From positions 57,047,542 to 57,111,541 of the forward strand of contig JAVIAB010000159.1 in the NCBI GenBank assembly GCA_032433765.1: a DNA stretch of 64,000 bases, written 5' to 3'. The notes beneath the pieces are model-generated. The model was not told the origin of the DNA, made no database searches, and was given only the letters and a program-made list of their open reading frames with translations. Made by a program: the position numbers and the translations under genes. The stretch's first letter is position 1; each line of letters begins with the position of its first letter. Origin of the DNA: Megaustenia siamemsis. Lineage: Eukaryota > Mollusca > Gastropoda > Stylommatophora > Ariophantidae. This document shows, in pieces, positions 1-13,500 of this stretch.

Positions 1-618
1 AGCAGTCTCAGCACACGCTAAAAGACATACGGCTACACCGCACAGAAAGTGAACACAGCCATCTGTTCTCCGTCATACGATACCATCATTCATCGTAAGC
101 AATTGGAATATAGAAACATGAGCACTCTGATGGAGTCTCACTTTTCATAGTGTAACATCATTTGTGTTACTGCTACATCTATACACTTATAATACTAGCT
201 ACAATAGCCTAGTCTTCAAGTGTGCACATATTTCAACTATAGCAGACCAGACACTGATAAAGTAGGAGTTTTTAAAAAAGACATTGCGTTTATACGCTGA
301 CTCGTTAATTGGCACTTCCAAATTGAAAATTTTCTTTCACAAGCTTGCACGTCTGGCGAAATCCTAAAGAGTCGATGAACTGAATGTTGCGTGTGAATCC
401 CTTTTTCCCTGGCAGCCGTGTGCACAGCGGTCCCTCGTCCCATAGACAGATAACTCCGTCTTTGGAGATACTCATATTTGTTTTCCTCCATGTAATTGAC
501 CTTTCAAGCTGGGCCTCGCTGCTGAGAGAAATCAAAAATAAAAATTCCAACTATTGCAGGCGGGATTTGAACTCCCAACCCGTTTGTTTTCTAATAATAA
601 TATTTCATATCGTTGCAG
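1..618 (+). other. 5' flank / intron upstream of receptor gene 1
   Basis: No convincing exon is seen. An open frame runs into the receptor exon from an ATG at 384, but the peptide it adds has no signal-peptide pattern and no counterpart in the paralogue at 10.6 kb, so I read it as intron. The stretch ends with a branch-point-like CTAATAA near 591 and a cgttgcag acceptor at 611-618. Bases 1-29 match 58649-58677 with one mismatch. Confidence 0.55.
605..618 (+). promoter_or_regulatory. 3' splice acceptor of receptor gene 1 main exon
   Basis: The sequence atatcgttgcag precedes the first codons that align with gene 2. Both paralogues begin the aligned exon with two bases of a split codon (phase 1), followed by an acidic/serine stretch and FP(F/Y)(D/N)GCS. 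That shared phase is the main reason for placing the boundary here rather than at the upstream ATG. Confidence 0.65.
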
Positions 619-3600
619 TTGTTGTTTCTGATGGAGAGTCTGGAAACTTTCCATTTGATGGTTGTTCCAAAGATGAGGTGGTCATGATATGTCTTTATTT
701 CATTAATACAAGTAAATACGAGAGATTCATGTGCGCCCAGTTTGTTAAACACCTGCTAAGTTTTCAACACGAAACATATCCTCGAGTTCTGTTCGCTGAA
801 GTCTACGACTGGTACTCGGTTGATAATCCCAACGTTAACGTCAGCTCTTGGCAGTTTCACGCATCTCCTGTATCTGAACCTTACGGGCACTACGACCGGA
901 GAGTCATGTCTCAAGGAAATAAACGAATCAACGAAACGATTGAACAGAAAGTCAAGTTTATTCACAGATTGTTTTCTGACATGGCGGCTGTGAGACAGAA
1001 GGTCACTCATTTTGCGGTTCTATTTATTGAAGGACACAGGCTATCATCTGAGGAAAGCAAAACAATCCCCTATATTTTACAACATACAAGAGTCAAGATA
1101 TTTGTTGTGGTGATGAATGTAAGGTTTGACGGAAACATTATTCATCTTCGGGATACACTTCTAGTGGGAATAAAAGCATTCAACCCCTTGAAACATATAC
1201 TAGCTCTAGCCATGTGTGACCAATGTCTAGAAGGATGGTGGAAGTTTGAACATAGCAGAGGTACTGACTCTGTCTCTTGTTACAAGATGTTGAAAACTGA
1301 GGTTGAAATTGATAGTCTTACATCAGATTCAACATGCGAGTTTTGGGAAAATTCCTCTGTCGCAGCAACTGAAAGTAGAAGCGAGCTGACATTTGTACAG
1401 ACAATGATTTATTCCTATTTGAACAGACTGAGAAAGAGTAACGAGTCTGTTAACTTTCCAGCTTTTATCCACATTAATCTCTACAAAGACAACAACAGCT
1501 TTTCCAGTAGATTCCGATGGGAAGTACGTCAGCCTCGGCCTCTAGTAGTTACTAACTGGCTGCCTGGCAAACCTTCTGGTGGCTACATCAATGAATGCGC
1601 AGTGTGGGAGTTTATCTCCAGCGATAATGTTACTGGCGACCATATGGACTTCAACTACAACAGCCGTTTCATTGACGGATGGGTAGATGTCAATTGTTCC
1701 CAGCGAATAACTACATTCATCTTGTGTGAGGTTAGTTTGTCTCGAAGATTTGAGGACATTGAACTAATTCAAATAAAACCGGCCACGAATGAAAGTTTCA
1801 TGCGGGCTTTACGCAGTGGAGGCTTTGTCAAATTCAGAGACAACATCGTGTCTGTTTCATTTAATTTTGACATAAACTATTTTTATTCATTTCTTCAACA
1901 AACAGGATACGACCTATTTCCCATCTTTGACTGTGGGGCGGATGAAAGAAATCCTCGTTATATTTCGTATGCTTTAGTTTTCGATTATTACCAAGACTGT
2001 AGAAATAATCGCGATGAAAATGCTGTTTTAACGGAAAGCAGAGAAATATGGGATAATTATAATACGTGTTTCGGAATCTATTGCTGCGATGGTTCTTGTT
2101 TGTTTCTTAGGTGGGTCAACGATGGCGAGGTTGATTGTCCAGTTTGTGATCTCATCACTAGCGAAGAGTTCAACGATGAAAGTGTGGTCCTTCACAAATA
2201 TATGAAGAGAAACGAGACTTGTGCCTTTATTTGTAATGATGATAAATGTGTTCACTTCTCCCAGCTAAACGATGGACACGTTGACTGTACTGGATGGGAG
2301 GGACCCTTGGATGAGACGATAGGGAAACTGGAAACAGCGGATACTTGTCACAACCAACATGGTCATAGAATATGGGCCCCAAGGTGTGTTTATGTCAGAG
2401 ACAGGTACGATGCTGTTATAGGATGTAGAGATATGTCACACCTGGAGAAATGTACATACTTTGATTGTCCAGTTGGATACGTTAAATGTCCAAGATCTTA
2501 CTGTATCCCTCAACATTATGTCCTTGATGAGAAACAAGATTGCACTACAGGAGAAGATGAACAGATTTATAATATTAATTATTGTAAAGGAAATTTTGCC
2601 TGTTGGAATAGCAAAGTATGTTTACATCCTGACCTAGTCTGTAACGGCTATCCTGAGTGTCCACATAAAGACGACGAATTGGATTGTGAACATGGAGACT
2701 GTGTGGAAGGTTTCCGCTGTGTGGCAGGGACCTTGACTGTATCCAGTTACAACAAATCTAATCCTTTGGCCAAGCTCCCACCTTTTAGCGACAATTTAAA
2801 ATATGTGGACATGTCTGGTGTGGACCTGTCTGCTATAAAATACACGTTTTATGAAATGAATCAGATGGTAGCTTATCTTAGATTGTCTAATTGTAAAATG
2901 ACAAACTTAAGCGGATTACCGTTAATGGACTTGAGGAACCTTAATTATCTTGACATTAGCTATAACAGAATACGGGTACTGGACGGCCGAAATGAAATCT
3001 TCAATGTTGATGAAGTAATTCGGGACCTTAACCTCTCATATAATGCAGATCTAGTGACTGTCAAATATCTGAATTTACAGTTTTTAGAAACACTGAACCT
3101 CTCTCACACAGGTCTTTTCGTTCTAGATGCATCGTTAATGGAAGGCTTACCCTTTCTGAAGCATTTAGATTTGAGCTTTACATTTATCGTACATTTTCAT
3201 AACAGTTCCTTTACCTCTAGACTGAATTTACATACACTACATTTACGTGGACTACTCTTGGAGAATTTCTACGAAGATTTCCTTAACGGTCTAGCTATTA
3301 GCCAACATCTATACACGGACAGTTTTGAGATGTGCTGTCCACAGATCAGAGGAAACAACATCCCATACTACACGTGCCACAGTCCTGTCGGCGACATTTC
3401 TTCCTGTTTTGATTTGATTGGGCTCAATATTCAACGAGTTCTTTTATTGGTTGTCGGAGTTCTTGCAGTTGTAGGAAACGTGGTTGTTATTGTCTATCGC
3501 GTAGTCTGGCACAGTTCATCTCTCTATACCGGTTATGGATTATTTGTAACAAATTTGGGTATATCTGACTTTATCATGGGAGTCTATCTGTTCATTATTA

Positions 3601-4331
3601 CTGGAGCAGATTACTACTATCGTGACTATGTACTCTATGACAAAATCTGGAGAGAAAGTGCTTTATGCAAAATTGCAGGTTTTCTTTCTTCTCTTTCTTG
3701 TGAAGCGTCAATGTTCTTCATTTGTCTTGTTTCTATGGACAGGTTTCTGATAATGAAGTTTCCCTTTGGTCAAGTTAAGTTTACTAAACTTGGAAAGGTT
3801 ATTGCTCTCTTGTTCTCCTGGGTCTCTGCCTTTCTTCTCGCGTTGATACCAAATGTGCTTCAGTTTGAACTCAATTCTTCTAACGCGATGTGCATTGGCT
3901 TGCCTTTGACAACTAAGCGTCCCAAAGGCTGGGAGTTTTCCTTTGCCGTTTTTATCGTTCTTAACTTTTTCTTATCATTCACCATCGCTTTGTGTCAAAG
4001 AGCAATATATCACGCCATTTCCAGTAATAGAATGAGCCGGACAGCTTCATACACGTCTCCCAGGAAGGCAGAAGATATACTAGTCGTCAAGCAACTGTCA
4101 CTGGTAGCACTTTTTAATTTCCTGTGCTGGTTTCCTATTGGATGTATGGGATTTGTATCTGTGTCCGGACACATGATCAACAACGACGTTTACTCCTGGA
4201 CAACGGTTATCGTTCTTCCTATCAATTCAGCAGCGAACCCGTTTCTGTACACGATCCCTGTCCTTATAGAGAAATGTAAAAAGCTGAAACCTTGGCACGG
4301 ACAATCTCAACACGTTTTATGTCAAAGGTGA
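619..4331 (+). CDS. GRL101-like G-protein-coupled receptor 1 (CTLD-LDLa-LRR-7TM), main exon
   Basis: Probable plasma-membrane receptor with a very large ectodomain and a rhodopsin-class 7TM core; ligand unknown. Order: an unrecognised N-terminal domain (to ~1220); a C-type lectin-like domain (1224-1733, CLEGW to LCEV, with WLPGKPSGG where many lectins have an EPN/QPD motif); two cysteine-rich LDLa-like units (2067-2138, 2220-2288); two clearer LDL-receptor class A repeats (2466-2561, 2583-2687); about six leucine-rich repeats (2796-3278); a cysteine hinge with TDSFEMCC (3312-3407); and seven helices (3432-4275). In the helices I see GN in TM1, SD in TM2, DRF at 3738-3746, CWFP in TM6 and NPFLY at 4236-4250. 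The exon probably starts at 619 after an acceptor, in phase 1; the signal peptide must lie in an upstream exon not found here. The frame stops at 4331, but a donor-like AAAG|GTGATC at 4324-4333 gives a phase-2 exit as in the paralogue. GRL101 homology is from memory of the domain set. Confidence 0.9.
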
Positions 4332-4372
4332 TCCTAGTTTCCAACTGTTCCATATAGTGTACATTGTATATA

Positions 4373-5800
4373 TGGCCCTTTTCGTCTTGTCAGACGGTCT
4401 AGTGGAGGCTATTGCGTATTTTTTGAGGTATTGTTTTTGCCGAACAGCTTCTCTCGTGAATAATTCTACCAATGTTTGACAAACACACGCGGTCACATAA
4501 TGAACAGGTCAGGCTCGCTGATCCACAGGGTTTACCATCCTTTTTCATGAGTCTCTTCTCTTCTAAGTCCTGTCTTAGCACAGTCTCAAATGTTGTTATA
4601 CTGTTCCTTATACATGCTCTCCATGATGTGCGATCACTTGCCAGATGTTGCCAGTCGTTTTCACAGATGGAGAAGTCTTTCAGAGATGATTTGCAGATAT
4701 CTCTATATCGTAGTTTAGGTCTGCCGATTTGTCTTTTTCCGTGTTTTAGCTCACCATATAGTATTTGCCTAGGAATGCGTTTCATCTTCCATCCGTTGGA
4801 CATGCCCCAGCCATCTTAGCCTTCGACTTCTGAGCATCGACATGATTGTTAGGGTCTTAGCACGTTGCAGGACAGTTAAGTTGGTTATTTTGTCTTGCCA
4901 TTTGATGTGCGTTATTTTGCGGAGACATCGCATGTGGAAGACATTTAGTCTTTTTTCCTGGTTTGAGAATGTTGTCCAGGTTTCGGATCCATATAGTAGT
5001 GTGCTAAGCACACATGTTTGATATATTAGGAGTTTAGTCTTTCGAGTTAGTTTCGTGTTGTTCCATGCCCTTTTTGTGAGTTTGCCGAAGGTCGTAGCTG
5101 CCTTACCAATTCGACAGTTTATTTCTTCATCAAGAGAGATGGTTTGCGTAACTGTGGATCCAAGATATGTAAATTTCTGTACTGATTCTAGTGGGCAGTC
5201 TTTTAGAGTAATAGATAGAGGTTTGAAGTCACCTTGATTTAGTATTACTGTCTTCTGAACATTAATTGACAGTGAAAAAAGGTCGCATGCTTTATCCAGG
5301 TTGTTGATCAGCGACTGTAGGGTGGCCTCACTATGAGCGACTAGGGCTGCATCGTCAGCAAATAAAAATTCTTTAAGTAGGGCAACATTTGTTTTGGTTT
5401 TTGCTCTTAGTCGTGCTAGGTTGAACAGTGAGCCATCTGGTCTAGTGCGAATGTAAATATCTCCTGAGCTGTTTTCGAAGGTGTAATTTAGGAGGGCAGC
5501 AAAAAATATACCAAAAAGGGTGGGGGCGAGGACACATCCCTGTTTCACTCCTTTGTTGCACTTGAAATTCTCTGATGGACTCCCATCAAAATGGACTTTG
5601 CCATTCATGTCTTCATGGAAGGAAATTATCAGCCTAAGTAATTTAGGAGGGCAGCCTATGCCTTCTAACGCCTTGTAGAGACCATCTCTGTTTACTGTGT
5701 CGAATGGCTTTGTGAGATCCACAAAGGCAATATAGAGCGGCATATTTTGTTCCCGACATTTTTCCTGCAGTTGTCTAAGAGTAATTTCTTCCTCATTTCA
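4373..5800 (-). mobile_element. LINE-A: 5'-truncated non-LTR retrotransposon, RT frame broken
   Basis: Minus-strand reverse transcriptase with motif A FVDLTKPFDTV, motif B GVKQGCVLAPTLF, motif C FADDAAL and motif E YLGSTV (frame ~5798-4769). It is followed by the LINE C-terminal region (LLYGSETWT, RRLRWLGHVQRM). One extra A near 4786 shifts the frame into a second open stretch (4803-4399) that carries GRPKLRYRDICK and a CxxC...H...C finger-like end. The 3' end (~4373) matches the end of the copy at 25362. The endonuclease part is missing. The element ends only ~45 bp after the receptor 1 stop codon. Clade not assigned. Confidence 0.85.
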
Positions 5801-6146
5801 CTTTGCCTACTCTGCCTGGGCACAGGATATGGAGATAGTGCTTTACCCAGTCGCACTATCCCTCTCTCGACTTCGTTTCAAGGATTTCCGAAGGAGGGAC
5901 AAAGTCCATTGTACATGTTAACATAACAAAATTAAATATTGAATTTATGTTTCATTAAATTAATAATATTCTAGCATTAAGTTTTAAATACTTTAATTGT
6001 GTTTCACATTTTTGTCAGCAATAATTGTATTTTCTCTACTTCCCAATTCGTTACTGTCTCTCGCTTTGTTTTCTATCTTTCATCTGCCTCCAATAATGTT
6101 ATCGTCATTTCATAATATAGTAGTTTTCTTAATTATTAATCTGCTT
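5801..6146. other. Intergenic stretch, nothing recognised
   Basis: AT-rich sequence between two LINE copies. I see no exon, RNA gene or tandem repeat. The first ~100 bases may be more of the LINE-A copy, but no reading frame supports it. Confidence 0.4.
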
Positions 6147-8475
<2,329 letters not shown>

Positions 8476-9114
8476 TATATATATATGTAATACGCTGTTA
8501 AGAACCTATCTTTTATCATTAAGCAGTTTATTTGTTTTGTCTTCTTATCTCCGGGACTTGTCCGTGTGTATAGTTTTCATTTTCTCTTTCACAAAGTAGA
8601 GTTAAATATAATCAGCCAGTTTTCTTCACAAAGTTGTATTAATCGTTCTCCTCTTTCATTTCCTTTTTCCTAAACTATGATTTCCTGTAATAGTCTTTTA
8701 TCTACCTTTTCTTACTTCCATTCATAGCACATATTACAATCACGATGTCCGATATCACTTGCATTATAACTTTATTTAGAGCTTCATAGTATGCCTGTAT
8801 TTGTGCATATGTATAATCTTGAGTAGGTGAGTATGTCTGTAAAATGTGCTATGTTGAATTACTTCTTTCATTTTGAGTAGTATAATCCTATCATTGTATG
8901 TCCAGTGGGCACTTACATAATTTTTCTAGGTCTATTTATATTAGTATTCCTACACCTTTTTGATGTTCTATTTTGATGCCTGAATTTATAAATGTATATT
9001 TTCGTCATGTAAGTACTCATATTCTTTCCATCATGTCTCTGATATGTCTAAATTATCTTTGTTTAATCGTTCTACTTCTAAAATAACGAATTTCCAATTT
9101 AACTTCTTAATTTA
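8476..9114. other. Intergenic stretch, nothing recognised
   Basis: AT-rich, with a short TA run at ~8474-8486. No exon with a signal-peptide pattern and no repeat unit was recognised. A first exon for receptor gene 2 could lie here but I cannot point to one. Confidence 0.4.
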
Positions 9115-9345
9115 ACTTAGCATGTTAAAAGACACAACAGCCTACAAAAAGTAATAATCGAAGGGAAAATACAAGGTAAAAGAGGCAGAGGCAGACCAAG
9201 AGTAACATTGAAGAGTAACATCAAAAGATAGATAAGTCAGCCTTTGACAATCTGCACCATAATAGCGAGAGACAGAGTGGAAAGGCGCTCCGTGGTAGCC
9301 AACCTTCGATGCAGAGACGGCACTCAATGCTGATTTTGATGTGCT
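9115..9345 (+). mobile_element. LINE-D 3'-end fragment
   Basis: Translation on + gives the C-terminal end of a LINE protein: a lysine/arginine-rich GKIQGKRGRGRPRVT block, then a tail ending VVANLRCRDGT. The same tail occurs inverted at 21.2-21.4 kb. Stop codons are present, so it is a decayed fragment. Confidence 0.65.
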
Positions 9346-9744
9346 GGATCTGTTTTTTCTTCTGAACAATTTATCACTTAAGTCATCAGATGCAAATCAT
9401 CTTCTCTATGAACAACTATAGTTTCAGCGTCTGCAGAGAATAGATATCTTATTTGGGTTTCAGTTGTGAACTTTTTGCATTTAAACGCGCTACGTTAAGT
9501 GCCGGCAAGCTTTCATAGTCCACAATGTTGACGTCATGGGAACGCATAATGAAAGAAAAAGACAATTCACAGAGGGTATGAGGGTATGTGCAAAATCAAA
9601 TCTGTTTAGCTCAAACATTCAGTGTGTCGTCAAATTATACTGAAATTTTCGTTTGTTCATGATCAATAATTAAGTGTCGCATTTTGACCTTGACTTTACT
9701 CCAATTATTATGTTCTTATTATATGTATTTAATCAAAATCATTG
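9346..9744. other. Intronic/intergenic stretch, nothing recognised
   Basis: No repeat or exon seen. Part of the probable 5' intron of receptor gene 2 if its first exon lies further upstream. Confidence 0.35.
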
Positions 9745-10450
9745 TGTGCCATACCGGTTGAGGTAGGCGATCATGGCTTCCCACAATCTTCTATCCACAG
9801 TGCATCATACCAATTATATTATTAACTATTTACCACACCATGACACACACTATCTAGTATCTTCTCTCTTTGTTGTCTCTCTTTCCCTGTATTTTGCCAG
9901 TTGTAATCAAGTACTTTAACTTTCTGCTCCTCTTGATATGCCAGAAAAATGACAATTGTTTCTTTCTGATGTTTTTATAGTTTCCTTTTGCGTGTCCTCT
10001 TTGAGAATGTCCTAGTTGGTCGTTTTAAGGAAACTTCTGAAAATTATATCTGTAAGAAATGTAATCGTCTTTTCATTTGCTTGTCTACTGTCCATTGTTC
10101 GCCTTCATAGGCCAGATTGTATCTATTTAGGACCGACGATCTCTCTTTTCTACTTCTATTGACATAGACTTGTTGGATATGACGTATTTCATTTTCTAAA
10201 ATGCTATTTCGCTGAACTATTCTGCCATTTATTTTTATGGTGCATCTCCTGTCTGATGTTATTATTATGTCCAAGTATTTGGTTCGTTGCACTTGTTTAA
10301 GATATGTCCAGTTTACTTGTATGCCGCATGATGGTGATGATTGTTTCTTCGATATGATCATTACTTCTGATTTCTTACTATTCAGACTGAGACCTTTCTT
10401 GTTTCTTTCTTTTACTATGATGTCTATTATTTATTGTAGTTTTTTTCCCA
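9745..10450 (-). mobile_element. LINE-C fragment (RT thumb and C-terminus), decayed
   Basis: Minus-strand translation contains SEVMIISKKQ, a YLD/YLG-type motif, EQWTVDKQMKRRL and, nearer 9.75 kb, the family's 3' end with the (L)WRDMIAYANR-type tail. An open piece runs 10361-10044. The same 3' end occurs at about nine other places here. It sits just upstream of the receptor 2 exon, probably inside its intron. Confidence 0.7.
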
Positions 10451-10576
10451 CTGCTATTTGTCATCCGCAAATCATAAACTGCTTATGTTGGAAACCGTTA
10501 AGTTCACTTCCTGTATGTGTTCTATTGAATGTGTAAATGTTATAATTTAATATTAATATCTGCAGTAATTTCTACC

Positions 10577-10590
10577 ATTTTATTTTACAG
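10577..10590 (+). promoter_or_regulatory. 3' splice acceptor of receptor gene 2 main exon
   Basis: A pyrimidine-rich tract ending ttttattttacag at 10590 directly precedes the region that aligns with gene 1. The exon begins in the same phase (1) as gene 1. In-frame codons continue 21 residues upstream of the TTG at 10656, so that TTG is not a start. Confidence 0.75.
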
Positions 10591-13500
10591 TTTTTTCTGA
10601 AAGTGAGTCTAGAAGCTTTCCATACAATGGATGTTCAACTGACGAGATAGACTTATTGTGTCTGTATTTTTTAAAAGTGAAGACGCATGCAAATATGTGC
10701 CGCAAGTTTGTTGAACATCTGTTCAGTTTTCCAAACAAAATGGAGACTCCTCGAGTTCTTTTCGCTGACGCCTACGACTGGTACTCTGTCAACAATCCCA
10801 ACATTAACGTCAGTTCTTGGTATCTGCACACGTCACTTGAACAAAGACCGTATGGGCACTATGACAAGAATGCTTTACTTCAGGATTATAACAGCATCAA
10901 TGAAACGATAGAACTAAAAATACAATTTGTTCAACGTTTGTTTTCCGAGATGGATGAAGTCAGGGAGAACGTGACCCGTCTCGCTATTTTATTTGTTGAC
11001 GGCTACGTCTTGTCTTATGAGAAAAGGAGAACCGTGCCGCATATTTTACAGCAACAAGATACGGACATCAAGGTGTTTGTCGTTGTGATGAATGCAATAC
11101 GTGAAAGTCAATTAGTTTATCTTAGAGACACACTTCTTGTAGACTGTTATTCATGCTCTCCTTACAAACATGTGTTAGCTCTAGCAATGTGCAACCAGTG
11201 CCTGGAAGGGTGGGTGAAGTTAGAGCTTATTGACAGCTCTGAGGCTGTCTCGTGTTACAAGATATGGACAACTAATAACAGAAGTAACAGCAAAGAAACA
11301 TTTGATAATTGCTGGAGTGTGCACAAATCCAACGTTGTCGCTATTGAAAGTAAACAAGAATTGCATTTTTTACAGACCTGGCTACACTCATATTTCTATC
11401 AACAAATCGATCACAGTCAAACTTATACATTTTCAGCTCATTTTTTTCTGGATATCTCCAGGGAGAAAGAAACTGTTGCTAAACGATTTCGATGGGAATT
11501 AATGAGAAGTTATGACAAGCGCCCACTAGTGGTTAATAATTGGCTGCCTGGTAAACCCTCTGGTGGATTTCTCAATGAATGCGCCATCTGGAAGTTTCAA
11601 TGGATCACAGATACGAATGATGTCTCTAAATTATCAACATATGGCGGTCGCTTTGTTGATGGATGGGAAGACGTTGATTGCTCGTATGGAAGTCCATTCA
11701 CATTATGTGAGGTTTCTATGTTTCGTGTAGCTGATGATAACTTCCAGCTTCATATAAAACCAGCCGCGAATGAAAGTCTTCGTGCCGCTTTAACTAGAGG
11801 AGAGTTAGTGATTTTTAATGACAATATCGTGTCGGTCTCGTTTAATTTCGGTAACAGCGACTTCATCAAATTTCTGGAACAAAATGGAGACAAATTATTT
11901 CCCCTGTTTGACTGTGGAATGGTGGCACAAAATCCTCGATATATTTCCTTCTCTAACATCTGCGATAACAGCAACCACTGTGCCAACTCTCTCGATGAAT
12001 ATGCATGTTGGGGCAGACGCATAGAGACCTGGCAAGAAAACAGCAATAAATGCAATGGGATTGTTTGTTGTGACGGATCCTGCTTATTATCGCCATGGGT
12101 TAATGATGGTGAGGTTGATTGTGTAGTTTGTTACTCGGGTGCTGGTGATGATACCAGCGATGAAAGTGAGTTGTTCCACAAGTTATATAAGAGAGACGAG
12201 ACTTGTGTCTTTTATTGTAATAGCTTTGAGTGTATTCACATCTTTCAGCTTAACGATGGACACGTTGACTGCACGGGGATGGAAGGGCCACTGGATGAGA
12301 CGATAGGGAAACTGAAAACAGCGGACACTTGTCACAGCCAACATGGATATGCTATCTGGGCACCTAAGTGTGTCTATATCAGGGACTTTTATGGAGGTCA
12401 CCTAGGATGTAGAGATATGTCCCATCTAGATAATTGTTCAGACTTTGAATGTCCAAATGTATATGTTAAATGTCCAAACACATACTGTATCCCCCAACAT
12501 TATGTCCTTGACAGCATTAATGATTGTCCTATAGGCGAGGACGAACAAATGGACATTATCAGAGCATGTATCGGTAACTTTGCTTGTTGGAATAGTCAAG
12601 TGTGTCTACATCCTGACCTAGTCTGTAACGGACACCCCGACTGCCCACATAAAGACGACGAGGTAGACTGCAATTTAAAGTGCGCTGCCGGTTTTCGTTG
12701 CGTGTCGGGGACAACCACTGTTTCAAGCTACAACAAATCGGTCCCTCTGGCAAAATTCCCTTTATTTGACACCAACACAAAATATATGGACCTAACCGGA
12801 GTGGATCTTTCTGCTGCAGATTTTACGGACGCTAATATGCCAGTGAGTTTAGTTGTTGTTAAATGGTCTAATTGCAAGTTACGTCACATAAACTCTGATT
12901 TCTTCAAAACATCAAAACAACTTCAGCATTTAGATTTTAGTTACAACCAAATAGAGAGACTTGATAGTGTGGATAACATGTTCTTTAAAGCTATAGCAAT
13001 TCTTCACTTGAATTTGTCCTTTAATACAGAACTTGTGTATCTGAGCGATTTCAAGTTGGCTTTTCTAGAAACTCTGGACCTCTCTCACACGGGTCTGTCC
13101 CAGCTCGGCGAATCTCTCCTCACAGACCTGCCTTCTCTTCAACATTTGGACTTAAGTTTCACATTCATCACAAGCTTTCATGACACATTTTTTCCTTCTA
13201 GTCTGAACTTACAGACATTGGATTTACGTGGGCTAGAAGTGAACAATTTCTATGAAGATTTCTTTAACGGTCTCACTATCAGCAAACATCTGTACACGGA
13301 CAGTTTTGAGATGTGTTGTCCACAGATCAGGGGAAACAACATCCCATACTACACATGTCACTCCCCTATAAGCGCTATTTCTTCTTGTTTTGACCTGGTG
13401 GGAGCTAATGTTCAGCGAGTAGTTCTCTGGGTATTGACTGTTTTTGCCGTTTTTGGAAACCTTGGTGCTATTGTCTATCGTGCAGTCTGGGACAGGTCAT

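Noticed and set aside
541..575. tRNA B-box-like string (reverse complement gttcaaatccc) in the receptor 1 intron, possible SINE
   Set aside because: No A-box at the expected distance and no match to the other SINE copies.
384..618. N-terminal extension of receptor 1 from ATG 384
   Set aside because: No signal-peptide pattern, no match in the paralogue, and it crosses a good acceptor at 618.
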